Of a stretch of 46,774 bases of DNA, positions 27,074 through 35,403 are shown piece after piece. The DNA is from Rickettsiales bacterium. Its GTDB lineage: Bacteria; Pseudomonadota; Alphaproteobacteria; UBA8366. The position numbers were made by a program, and so were the translations under genes. Below the pieces are notes generated by a model. That model saw nothing but the letters and a program-made list of their open reading frames with translations, did no database searches and had not been told where the DNA came from. Position 1 is the stretch's first letter. Each line of letters begins with the position of its first letter. Location of the stretch: contig PBOZ01000087.1 in assembly GCA_002724555.1 (NCBI GenBank), forward strand, positions 1-46,774, read 5' to 3'.

Positions 27074-28657
27074 ATGGATTACGATTTCATCATCGTCGGA
27101 GCGGGTTCAGCCGGCTGTGTCTTAGCTAACCGCCTAAGCGCCGACCCCACCCACAAGGTTTTGTTGCTCGAAGCTGGTCCTGAGGACCATAACCCTTGGA
27201 TTCACATCCCACTCGGCTACGGCAAAAACGTCAGCAATCCAGCCGTTAACTGGTGTTTCCAGTCGGAGCCAGAGGATGAACTTTACGGCCAAAGTTACAT
27301 GCTGCCACGAGGCAAAGTAATCGGCGGATCGAGCTCCATCAACGGCATGGTCTATGTACGCGGTCAGAAAGAGGATTATGACATTTGGGCACAGATGGGA
27401 TGTACCGGATGGTCCTACGATGATGTGTTACCGTATTTTAGAAAAGCCGAAAACAACGAGCGCGGTGAAAGCGACGTTCACGGTGCCGGCGGTCTACTCG
27501 ACGTTTCCGACATCAAGGAACAGGGTACTATCTGTGACGCCATGGTGCGTGCAGGTATGGAGATCGGATTGCCTTACAACGATGATATCAACAGTGGCGA
27601 TCAAGAAGGCATCGGCCCACACCAAGCAACTATCCGTGACGGCCGCCGCGCCAGCACCGCACAGGCCTACTTGGAACCGGCACGCAATCGCCCAAACTTG
27701 CACATCCTGCCAAATGCAACTGCCTGTAAGGTTATGATTGAAGGCAAGAAGGCGGTCGGTGTCACTTACCTCCGTAAAAATAAACGAGTAGAAGCAAAGG
27801 CGGCGCGCGACATCATTCTGTGCGGCGGCGCCTTCAACTCGCCGCAACTACTCGAACTCTCTGGCGTTGGCGACCCTGAACGGCTTAGCAACCTCGGAAT
27901 TCCGGTAATTCATAAACTACCTGGCGTGGGCGCCAATCTACAGGATCACTTTGTCGTACGCATGCGATGGCGAATTCAGAACACAATCACGTTAAACGAA
28001 AAAACAAAGGGTTTGCGCGCACTCGGCGAAGGGTTGAAGTATCTTATCGGGCGTAAAGGTGCGCTTACTATGGCAACTCTGCCAATCGGCGCATTCGTGC
28101 GAACACGCCCAGAATTGGGAACACCAAACGTGCAATTCCAAATCTTTCCCGGCAGTTATGCGGCAATTGAAGATCGAAAATTGGACAAAGAGCCAGGCGT
28201 AACGATTGGCGTTACCCTGTTACATGTAGAAGGCCGCGGTCATGTGCACGTAAAGTCGACAGACCCTAAAGCACCGCCCGGTATTTGGCACAATATGTTG
28301 TCAACTGAGATAGATCGGCAATCCATTGTAGCCGGAATGTGGATGGCGCGACGCATGATGGAGGCGGAAGCCGTCCGTCCCTATGTCGCGTTTGAAAAGA
28401 CACCTGGCCCTGAGGCGGATGACGACGAAGCCTTTTTAGAGCACGCGCGACGGTTTGGCGCATCTAACTGGCATCCAGCCGGAACCTGCAAGATGGGTAT
28501 AGATCCCCTGGCCGTAGTTGACCCTTTGTTAAAGGTGCATGGAATGGAGAATTTCCGGGTCGTGGACGCCTCCATTATGCCCAATGTAATCAGCGGCAAC
28601 ACCAATGCGCCGACCATAATGATTGCAGAAAAAGCTGCAGATATGATTCTGTCGTAA
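27074..28657 (+). CDS. GMC family FAD oxidoreductase, copy 5
   Basis: This 527-residue GMC flavoenzyme is the most distant of the five in the window. Motifs are VGAGSAG, RGKVIGGSSSING, GAFNSPQLLELSGVG, and the pair H467 (WHPAGTCKMG) and N511 (NTNAPT). It resembles alcohol or choline-dehydrogenase-type enzymes more than the tandem set, with CLITEM-type differences around the FAD region not seen in the others. It starts three kilobases after copy 4 and is separated from it by three minus-strand genes. The next plus-strand gene begins 104 bases further on. Confidence 0.92.
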   Translation: MDYDFIIVGAGSAGCVLANRLSADPTHKVLLLEAGPEDHNPWIHIPLGYGKNVSNPAVNWCFQSEPEDELYGQSYMLPRGKVIGGSSSINGMVYVRGQKEDYDIWAQMGCTGWSYDDVLPYFRKAENNERGESDVHGAGGLLDVSDIKEQGTICDAMVRAGMEIGLPYNDDINSGDQEGIGPHQATIRDGRRASTAQAYLEPARNRPNLHILPNATACKVMIEGKKAVGVTYLRKNKRVEAKAARDIILCGGAFNSPQLLELSGVGDPERLSNLGIPVIHKLPGVGANLQDHFVVRMRWRIQNTITLNEKTKGLRALGEGLKYLIGRKGALTMATLPIGAFVRTRPELGTPNVQFQIFPGSYAAIEDRKLDKEPGVTIGVTLLHVEGRGHVHVKSTDPKAPPGIWHNMLSTEIDRQSIVAGMWMARRMMEAEAVRPYVAFEKTPGPEADDDEAFLEHARRFGASNWHPAGTCKMGIDPLAVVDPLLKVHGMENFRVVDASIMPNVISGNTNAPTIMIAEKAADMILS

Positions 28658-28749
28658 TCAGCGCCACTCATCCCCCTCATATCTGATCAGTGAGACGGCT
28701 ACCCCCTTGATCGATGTCCGACTTTATGCCATTTCGCTTGGCAACAAAG

Positions 28750-28755
28750 AGGAGG
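28750..28755 (+). promoter_or_regulatory. Ribosome binding site deciding a GTG start
   Basis: AGGAGG lies six bases before the GTG at 28762. An in-frame ATG at 28714 has no comparable site, so the SDH-like flavoprotein should be read from the GTG. Confidence 0.75.
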
Positions 28756-28761
28756 GGTGCC

Positions 28762-30720
28762 GTGACGATCGAGACTGAATGGCGCGACTACGATGTGGTT
28801 GTCGTCGGCTCTGGTGGAGCCGGCAGCATGGCGGCACGAGTTGCAGCGGATGAGGGGGCCAGTGTCCTTGTAGTTTCGAAGGACCCAATAGGCTGCTCGG
28901 ACACGAAGATTTCCGAAGGAAATGCGACAGTGCGCACGGTCGCTGTTGACGACGACACTGAGGAAACGCTCTCCAAAAACATTCGAATGGCAGGTGGGAA
29001 CCTCCCAGTCAAAGCGATCACCGATGCCTTCGCAACTGATAGCCAGACCGCCTTCGATCTATTCCGTACCCAGGGACTACGCCCGGCTATTGATCACGAG
29101 CGCAATAGGCCCAAGGCAACACCGATGGCCTTCGGCGGCCACAACAAGCGGCGCTCCGTCGGTTTGCCTAATCATGGCATCGCTTTCGGTCATGCCAATT
29201 GGAACGCGGTGGTGCAGGGAAACGGCGTAGACTACCTGGAAGACGCCTGGTTTCTTGACCTCGTAACAGAGGAGATGAAAGACGGAAGTAAACGCATCAT
29301 CGGGGGACTGATTTACGACGCGGCAGGCGGCAAGCTCATTGCAGTTCGTGCGCCAGCAGTGATTGTGGCCGCAGGTGGGCTCTCAACCCTATTCTTCCCG
29401 AAGACAGACACTATGCGAGGCAACACCGGCGACAGTTATGCTGTTGTAGCCCGCGCCGGCGCCGAATTAGTGGATATGGAGCAGGTTCAGTTCCTGCCCT
29501 TCTGTCTGGCTTCTCCTCCCTCCTTTGAGGGCCTCTTGGTCGGCGAGCCAGCGACGGCGAGTTTCCTTGGCGTGCTGCGAGACAAGAACGGCAAGGTTAT
29601 CCTCGACAGCGTTTACCAACGTACCCGCGCCGAATGCTCCGCCGCAATTATGAGAGCAGTCGCCGACGGCCGTGGCAGTCCCAACGATGGTGCCTATCTG
29701 GATATGACAGGTAATAAGGTCCTGCCGCGCTCCGGCCCCTATTTCATGCGCTATCTCCAGACCTGCCTGCCCGGCGCCTACCGCAATGCAGTGCAGGCCT
29801 TTAGCAAACCGGTCTCTAAATGCGACGAGCCCTGGGAGGTCCGTCCAAGCGCGCATTATCACATGGGCGGCCTACGCGCCGATGCTGATGGTGCATCCGT
29901 CAAAGGCAAAGGTGTCGGCGAACGGGCGCTTGGCATAGATGGCTTATACGCCGCTGGCCAAGCCATGGGTGGGCTCTTTGGCGCCAATCGGCTGGGCTCA
30001 ACTTCGCTCGCCGAGGTTTCCGTCTTTGGGGCGCGTGCCGCACGTGCTGCGACAGGGACCGCCCGCAACTTCAAAGGTAAGATTGACGACACGGCCTTTT
30101 TACCCATGATAGAGGCAACATCGAAGCGCTTTGGGCAGACGGGTGATATAGCGGCCTCGGCCCTGAAGCAGGAGCTGCAAAAAGAAGCCTGGGACGCCAT
30201 AGGTCCGGCACGCACAGGCGACGGAATTATGCGCATCGGCGGACTAATAGACCGTCTCACCAGAAGGCTGAATACCGTCGCTATTGCAAACTACACAACC
30301 TTCAATCAGTCCTTTATAGAGTTCGAGGAACTCCGCAATTTACTTGAGACGGCAAAGGCCGTCGCAGCAGCCGCACTCGAAAGGGATGCGAGCCTCGGCG
30401 GTCACGTTCGACTCGACAAAGGCGAAATCTCTGTATTTGCCGAACCCTATTCCACAGTCGTACACCGGGATGTGGATGGGCACTATATCGCGCGCCGGGT
30501 GACACGACCTAAAACACCACTCCGGCAAATCCTCGCCTATAAAGCGGAAGAGGGCTGGCGGCGCTTTCAATCAAAATGGTTCCGCTACCTCCCAGCAAGT
30601 ATCAAAGACAAAAAGCTCGAGGCCCGCTATCAGGCAATCATGGGTTCACCCGGAGGGACGGCGCCCGAAGTCGAGCCCGGATCCGACAACGCGGCAATAG
30701 CCGAGAAGCGCGCAGCATGA
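28762..30720 (+). CDS. Succinate dehydrogenase/fumarate reductase-like flavoprotein
   Basis: This 652-residue FAD protein has the succinate dehydrogenase/fumarate reductase fold. The FAD motif GSGGAG is at 16-21, and the FAD-linked histidine block HYHMGG is at 365-370, followed by GLYAAGQ and the GANRLGSTSL block. The RGEGG loop that carries the substrate arginine in true SDH/FRD is missing: the matching stretch reads GLLVGEPATASFLGVLRDKN. Succinate is therefore probably not the substrate. The GTG start is set by a perfect Shine-Dalgarno sequence. Its TGA overlaps the ATG of the iron-sulfur subunit gene. No signal peptide is visible. Confidence 0.9.
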   Translation: MTIETEWRDYDVVVVGSGGAGSMAARVAADEGASVLVVSKDPIGCSDTKISEGNATVRTVAVDDDTEETLSKNIRMAGGNLPVKAITDAFATDSQTAFDLFRTQGLRPAIDHERNRPKATPMAFGGHNKRRSVGLPNHGIAFGHANWNAVVQGNGVDYLEDAWFLDLVTEEMKDGSKRIIGGLIYDAAGGKLIAVRAPAVIVAAGGLSTLFFPKTDTMRGNTGDSYAVVARAGAELVDMEQVQFLPFCLASPPSFEGLLVGEPATASFLGVLRDKNGKVILDSVYQRTRAECSAAIMRAVADGRGSPNDGAYLDMTGNKVLPRSGPYFMRYLQTCLPGAYRNAVQAFSKPVSKCDEPWEVRPSAHYHMGGLRADADGASVKGKGVGERALGIDGLYAAGQAMGGLFGANRLGSTSLAEVSVFGARAARAATGTARNFKGKIDDTAFLPMIEATSKRFGQTGDIAASALKQELQKEAWDAIGPARTGDGIMRIGGLIDRLTRRLNTVAIANYTTFNQSFIEFEELRNLLETAKAVAAAALERDASLGGHVRLDKGEISVFAEPYSTVVHRDVDGHYIARRVTRPKTPLRQILAYKAEEGWRRFQSKWFRYLPASIKDKKLEARYQAIMGSPGGTAPEVEPGSDNAAIAEKRAA

Positions 30721-31406
30721 AAGTTGAAATAGAAATCCATCGCGAAGGCGAGGCTGCTATTGTTGAATACGACTATGAACGACGGGATCCAGATGAAAAG
30801 CCGATGATCCTGGACGTCTTGCTGCAGGCACAGGCAACAGAGATGCCGAACCTAGCCTTTCGTTACGGCTGCCGAGCGCGTAACTGTGGCGTCTGCACAG
30901 TCGACGTTAACGGGCGCCCGCGCCTTGCCTGCCGCGCTCGCATACGCGAAGGTGACCGGGTCAGCCCGGTAAACACGCTGCCGCCACTCGCTGACCTTGT
31001 GGTACGCCGCGACGGCGTAGCTCGGCAAATGAGAGGTCGCCTCAATAGCGTCGCGCAGGGGAACGATCTCAATCTGGACCCGCCTGAAGACTATCACAAG
31101 CTCACCGCCTGCATTGAATGCTACGCCTGCCTGCAGGGCTGCCCGATGCACGCCCGGAATCTATCCGACAAAAAAGAAACGAATACGACCGACGGCTACC
31201 GCTGGGGCAATCCGTTCTCGCTTCTGAAACTGCAAATTCTCCGCATCGACCCACTCAGCAGCGCAGCCGGGCGCTCCCAAGCCCTTGAACACGCCAAAGA
31301 CCTTGGGCTGGACGCCTGCAAAGACTGCAAGGGCTGCAAATGTGGCGTCGGCATCGACCTGATGGGGAAAGTCATCCGCCCGTTACTGCGAGCGGCCGAA
31401 GAGTGA
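30717..31406 (+). CDS. SDH/FRD-like iron-sulfur subunit
   Basis: This is a 229-residue electron-transfer subunit. The N-terminal domain binds a 2Fe-2S cluster through C52, C57, C60 and C72. The C-terminal part has C132, C135, C138 and C142 (CIECYACLQGC) and C201, C204, C207 and C209 (CKDCKGCKC), which fit 4Fe-4S and 3Fe/4Fe clusters. The spacing of the last group differs from standard SdhB. It is coupled to the flavoprotein by a four-base overlap. No heme-binding membrane subunit follows, so the electron route to the quinone pool is unclear. Confidence 0.9.
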   Translation: MKVEIEIHREGEAAIVEYDYERRDPDEKPMILDVLLQAQATEMPNLAFRYGCRARNCGVCTVDVNGRPRLACRARIREGDRVSPVNTLPPLADLVVRRDGVARQMRGRLNSVAQGNDLNLDPPEDYHKLTACIECYACLQGCPMHARNLSDKKETNTTDGYRWGNPFSLLKLQILRIDPLSSAAGRSQALEHAKDLGLDACKDCKGCKCGVGIDLMGKVIRPLLRAAEE

Positions 31407-31410
31407 CGCG

Positions 31411-31865
31411 ATGCCCCTGCCAACTCGCCCCCTCACACCTACCTTTGAGCTTGAGATTTACGGTGTTGATCTCCACCAACCGACCGACGACATAATTGCG
31501 GAGATTGTTGCATTATGGGCGATGTGAAGGACATCCGCGCAATCACACCCGACGTAATGCATCCAATGGTTCTCAAGTAACCCGTATGCGAGCGTAAAAG
31601 CCTCTATTTCGACCCACTGCAAACTTACGGCATTGAACGCATGGACGTGAGTGAGAGCCGCTCCTTCCTCGACGACCTCGCAGCGCACGTCACGCAATCG
31701 GAATTTGTCCTTGAACACAGGTGGAAACGCGGCGACACCGTATTGTGGGACAACTGCCGAGTATTGCATCGCCGTGAGCCATTCAATCCAATGGTGCCAC
31801 GACTAATGAAACGAACCACGATCTTTTTGCCACCCGATCGTTATCCGGTCCAGTTTCAGGCTTAA
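31411..31865 (+). pseudogene. Decayed TauD/TfdA dioxygenase
   Basis: The remains of a dioxygenase gene lie directly after the iron-sulfur subunit. The 5' piece from ATG 31411 encodes MPLPTRPLTPTFELEIYGVD and so on, then meets TGA at 31525. The 3' piece lies in another frame, shows a TAA in VMHPMVLK-stop-PVCERK, and continues as YFDPLQTYGIERMD through VLWDNCRVLHRREPF to the end. The central part with the HxD iron ligands is gone, so the enzyme cannot work. The intact paralogue-type gene is at 12136-13047. Confidence 0.82.
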
Positions 31866-31913
31866 AGGTCCGCAATCTGTACCTTCACGGGAGCAAATTT
31901 TTTTGCCGATTAA

Positions 31914-32654
31914 TTAAGCGCCGAGTGGGCACTCAAACAAAGCACCGGCTCCAATATCCTCCAACGGTAAATCTGCCGCCCGTAAAGCGCGCCATAACGT
32001 GGCACTATTCGAGGTAACCACTGGTTTGCCAAGGTGATCTTCCAAAGCTGATATCCGATCCATGGTCGCAAGGTTCGTGCAACTGACAAAAAGCCCATCG
32101 GCATCCATAATTTCCGCCGCATGCCTGCTGGCCATTTCCGCTACCTCTACAGATGCCAGGGCTGGAATCATTGGCGAGTGAGAGCAGGCGAAAGTGTCAA
32201 TACCCGTCACCTCAAAGCCAAGTTTTTCAAAGAACGTCGCTTCCGTTTGGGTGATGTCCCACGGATACGGCGTGATCATGAAGAAACGGCAGATACCGAG
32301 AGCACGAAGCGCGTCCGCGACTGCTGTAGAGGTCGTATAACCAGGAATGCCGGTCGCCCGAACAATGCGCGCGCCGAGATCGTCTGCTGCCGCTGTCCCA
32401 CCGAGGAAAGTCCCGCTGGTGCAAGCCGCCATGATAACCCGCACATCGATCTTAGTAAGCAGCTCTGACTGCGTATCGACGCTCTCCATCATCCTAACAA
32501 GCGACTCCGCCCTAAGCGCAGCTTCTGGACGCGGCAATCGCGAAAAATGTGCCGTAATTCCAGGCGACAGATATTGCGGAAACTCGACTTCACAGGTCAC
32601 GTTCCGTTCGGGAACAAGAAATCCGAGACGCGTCACCATGCCTTCCTTTGTCAT
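31914..32654 (-). CDS. Maleate isomerase / Asp-Glu racemase family protein
   Basis: This is a 246-residue protein of the Asp/Glu racemase superfamily, closest to the maleate cis-trans isomerase and arylmalonate decarboxylase branch. Two catalytic cysteines are in place: C78 in AACTSG and C192 in SCTNL. Members isomerise maleate to fumarate or decarboxylate malonates, as steps late in pyridine, nicotinate or aromatic acid breakdown. I chose the first ATG because AGGAT lies seven bases upstream. It is divergent from the phthalate-decarboxylase-like gene with 290 bases between starts. Confidence 0.88.
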   Translation of the reverse strand: MTKEGMVTRLGFLVPERNVTCEVEFPQYLSPGITAHFSRLPRPEAALRAESLVRMMESVDTQSELLTKIDVRVIMAACTSGTFLGGTAAADDLGARIVRATGIPGYTTSTAVADALRALGICRFFMITPYPWDITQTEATFFEKLGFEVTGIDTFACSHSPMIPALASVEVAEMASRHAAEIMDADGLFVSCTNLATMDRISALEDHLGKPVVTSNSATLWRALRAADLPLEDIGAGALFECPLGA

Positions 32655-32944
32655 TCTGCGATCCTATGTTCATGCTCACCCGCAGCCAACTATAACAACT
32701 TGAAAAATCTCGCTCTCATTAACAATCCCCTGAGCAAGCGAAACCGCAGGGCAGGTGCCATTAAAAAATAAGCAGATATTCAGTATTTTCATCCCCATCG
32801 GGCCGCATTCAACTTAGTTCGGCGTCGCTACCGGCTTTCTTCAAGCGATTTAGAATTTGCGGCTTACTTTGCCAAATGTATTTCCCAACCGGAGTAGTAA
32901 GAAGGTCATGGGAGGAATGGGTAAAAACCTTTACACCATACATT
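32655..32944. promoter_or_regulatory. Divergent region between two catabolic genes
   Basis: This gap of about 290 bases separates the maleate isomerase-like gene and the phthalate-decarboxylase-like gene. The positions of both starts require promoters here. No clear operator or -10/-35 pair was assigned. Confidence 0.3.
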
Positions 32945-33919
32945 ATGACTAATGCATTGACCGTCGGAATTTCCACTAACGATCGGATGCTCCCGCTGCT
33001 GCTTGGAGACGTGCCGACGCCAGGCCTTCATCTCACGTTCGACCGCTCCTCACCAAACGATATCTTCCGGCGTGCCCTGCAGGAGGGAAATTTCGATGTA
33101 ACTGAAATGTCCTTCGCCGCGCACGCTATCTTGATATCGCGAGGCAAACAGCCGTTCGTTGGGCTACCAGTCTTTGTGTCGCGTATGTTTCGTCACGGTT
33201 GCGTTTTTGTGCGCTCCGACAGCGATATTGAGAGGCCGGAAGATCTGGCTGGCGCGCGGATCGGTATACCGGAGTATCAAATGACTGCCGTTGTCTGGAT
33301 GCGAGGCATACTCAACGAGTACCACAACGTAAACCCTAAAGAAGTTAGATGGGTAAGAGGTGGCGTCAATTCACCCGTTGGACGCGGCGAGAAAATTCCG
33401 CTGCGATTGCCGGAAGGCTATGACATCACAGACCTCGAAGGCCAGAGCCTCAGCGACGCACTCACGGCCAACAAGATTGACGCAATGATCACAACGCGAT
33501 TGCCAACCGGGCTGGAAAACGGGTCCCTCAGATGTCTCTTCCCCAACGTAAAGGAGACAGAGCGCGCCTACTACATGGCGTCCGGTATCTTTCCTATTAT
33601 GCATCTCCTAGTCTTACGCCGAGAGATTTACGAACGAGACCCTGACTTAGCATGTGCGCTCTACAATTGCTTTTCAGCTGCCCGGGCAGCATCACTTCAG
33701 CGACTCTACGAGATTGATGCCCTCTCAGTGATGGTGCCATGGATCGTGCCAGAAATGGCACAGACTTCTAGCTTTTTTGGGGGTGATCCCTGGCCTTATG
33801 GATTAGCCGCAAACCATAAGGAGTTAGAGGTTTTCTTCGCTTATCTCAACCAACAAGAGCTCTTACGAGCGCCAATACAACCAAAAGACTTATTCGTACC
33901 GGAACTCTTGGGGACTTAG
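32945..33919 (+). CDS. 4,5-dihydroxyphthalate decarboxylase-like protein
   Basis: This 324-residue protein belongs to the family typified by 4,5-dihydroxyphthalate decarboxylase, which shares the periplasmic-binding-protein-like fold. Family blocks are MTNALTVGISTNDRMLPLLL, EMSFAAHAILISRGKQPFVG, RHGCVFVRSDSDIERPEDLA and YQMTAVVWMRGIL. There is no signal peptide, so it is a cytosolic enzyme and not a transporter binding protein. I prefer the ATG at 32945 to 32876 because the family begins there, but neither has a good Shine-Dalgarno sequence. With the nearby monooxygenase it supports aromatic acid catabolism. Confidence 0.85.
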   Translation: MTNALTVGISTNDRMLPLLLGDVPTPGLHLTFDRSSPNDIFRRALQEGNFDVTEMSFAAHAILISRGKQPFVGLPVFVSRMFRHGCVFVRSDSDIERPEDLAGARIGIPEYQMTAVVWMRGILNEYHNVNPKEVRWVRGGVNSPVGRGEKIPLRLPEGYDITDLEGQSLSDALTANKIDAMITTRLPTGLENGSLRCLFPNVKETERAYYMASGIFPIMHLLVLRREIYERDPDLACALYNCFSAARAASLQRLYEIDALSVMVPWIVPEMAQTSSFFGGDPWPYGLAANHKELEVFFAYLNQQELLRAPIQPKDLFVPELLGT

Positions 33920-33990
33920 CGTATTATATCCACAATGACACCAGTCGACAGGGTGGCCAATAAATCTTGTAGGATAAGAGCTATTAGCGC

Positions 33991-34890
33991 CTAAAACCCA
34001 CGAGCCGCACGGCGACGCCGAGTTTGCCCATCAACCAGACAAAGCACTTTTGCCACCACTAATTTATCGCGCAGCCGTTCCCCATAATCTACATACCCAA
34101 TTTCACTGGGTCCTTTTGCTGTCACGCCGCCGGAAGGTTGACCTTGTGGGTGAATATTCGCCATCTTCAGCATGTTGTCCATCGTCACAGGTGCAGTGGT
34201 GAATACCCTGCCACGGCGCTTGCTTGCGGCCACTGTAACACCAATTATTTCGCCCGCTTTATTAAGTGCCGGCCCACCACTCAAACCGCCCAAGGTGTGG
34301 GTTCGCGGATGTCGATGGCGTTCCACCCAAGCAACGACTGGTTCGGTCTGAGTGTAACGACCAACAGTCCGCATATTGCGCCGCCCTATCAGGTTGCTGA
34401 CAACCTGGCCCGGTTTCCCTTCCGGATATCCAACATGAAAAGCATCTTGATTAATCCGAAGTTTTTCTTCCGAAATGGAAATCGCAGGCCGCCCGCCTAG
34501 TGTCCAGAGCACAGCGATGTCCGCACTTGGATGAGATTGGACACGCTGCACCTTGGTCGCTTTCCGGGGACCACTCCGCAGACCTATCCGATCACAACCG
34601 TCGACCACATGCCGTGCTGTCAGCCAAATGCCCTCGTCACGTACAGAAAACGCGGTCCCGGTGCTATTGCCCTTTCTGCCAACATCTACAGTAAAAGCAG
34701 GGTCAAAGTGCGACCGTTCTTTTAATCGAGAACCAAGGCGACCCTCAGTTTGTGGCGGCGGTATCGCCGAAAATCGCTCCGGCGGTGGCCGGCGCATATT
34801 CAATTGCCCACCCTCATCGCTAAAATAGGCGAGGAACACCTGCACAGCGATAATCGGCAAGAAAAGATACCAAAGTCGCTTGCCAAACAT
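33991..34890 (-). CDS. Membrane-anchored trypsin-like serine protease
   Basis: This 299-residue protein has an N-terminal membrane segment (LWYLFLPIIAVQVFLAYF, residues 6-23) followed by a chymotrypsin-fold protease domain. The catalytic triad is H94 (TARHVVD), D124 (SADIAVL) and S204 (GGLSGGP). The domain should face the periplasm. There is no PDZ domain, unlike DegP. The start at 34890 has AAGGA ten bases upstream and follows the DUF350 gene by 13 bases, so they are an operon. Confidence 0.9.
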   Translation of the reverse strand: MFGKRLWYLFLPIIAVQVFLAYFSDEGGQLNMRRPPPERFSAIPPPQTEGRLGSRLKERSHFDPAFTVDVGRKGNSTGTAFSVRDEGIWLTARHVVDGCDRIGLRSGPRKATKVQRVQSHPSADIAVLWTLGGRPAISISEEKLRINQDAFHVGYPEGKPGQVVSNLIGRRNMRTVGRYTQTEPVVAWVERHRHPRTHTLGGLSGGPALNKAGEIIGVTVAASKRRGRVFTTAPVTMDNMLKMANIHPQGQPSGGVTAKGPSEIGYVDYGERLRDKLVVAKVLCLVDGQTRRRRAARGF

Positions 34891-34903
34891 GCCGGGCGAG
34901 TCC

Positions 34904-35317
34904 TTAGCCTGAAACCGCGGCTGCAGTGATAATAGAAACGCCAAGTTTCACCGCCGCTAACAGGATGGCAGGACCAAGTTCGCCCAATTCGATTCGGCGC
35001 GGCAAATCTTTCATAAGGAAGTCGATGACCCGGTAGACAATGAGGACAATCACGAGTGTCACGAAACCCCATACAACGATATCCCAGACACCAACGCTAA
35101 CCGACATCGAAAATGCCAACGGCATCGCCAAACTGATGATGGTCGCCCCCAGCGAGACGGCAGCTGCGATATTGCCGGCACGGATAAGTTCTAGTTCCTT
35201 GTATGGCGTCATCCAAAGGTAGACGGTCACACCAATCGTCAGCATGGTAAGCGTCACAAGATAATGCAGCAACAGCACAGGCAATCCGGTCATAAAGCTC
35301 TCTAAAACGGCTTCCAT
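34904..35317 (-). CDS. DUF350 family membrane protein
   Basis: This is a 137-residue integral membrane protein with four predicted hydrophobic segments (near residues 12-35, 46-68, 77-98 and 115-135). The DUF350/UPF0719 repeat pattern is recognisable in RAGNIAAAVSLGATIISLAM and ELGPAILLAAVKLGVS. The molecular function is unknown. AGAGAGA precedes the ATG. It is paired with the downstream protease gene. Confidence 0.88.
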   Translation of the reverse strand: MEAVLESFMTGLPVLLLHYLVTLTMLTIGVTVYLWMTPYKELELIRAGNIAAAVSLGATIISLAMPLAFSMSVSVGVWDIVVWGFVTLVIVLIVYRVIDFLMKDLPRRIELGELGPAILLAAVKLGVSIITAAAVSG

Positions 35318-35403
35318 GAAATCTCTCTTTCTGATAGCGATTGAGCAACATATTACTCTGTTCTAACGCTACTGTAGAGGGTCTTTCAGGCCACATTACT
35401 CAT

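Noticed and set aside
31525-31527. TGA in the TfdA remnant as another selenocysteine codon
   Set aside because: The frame closes soon after it, the needed continuation is in a different frame, and a central part is missing; it is decay.
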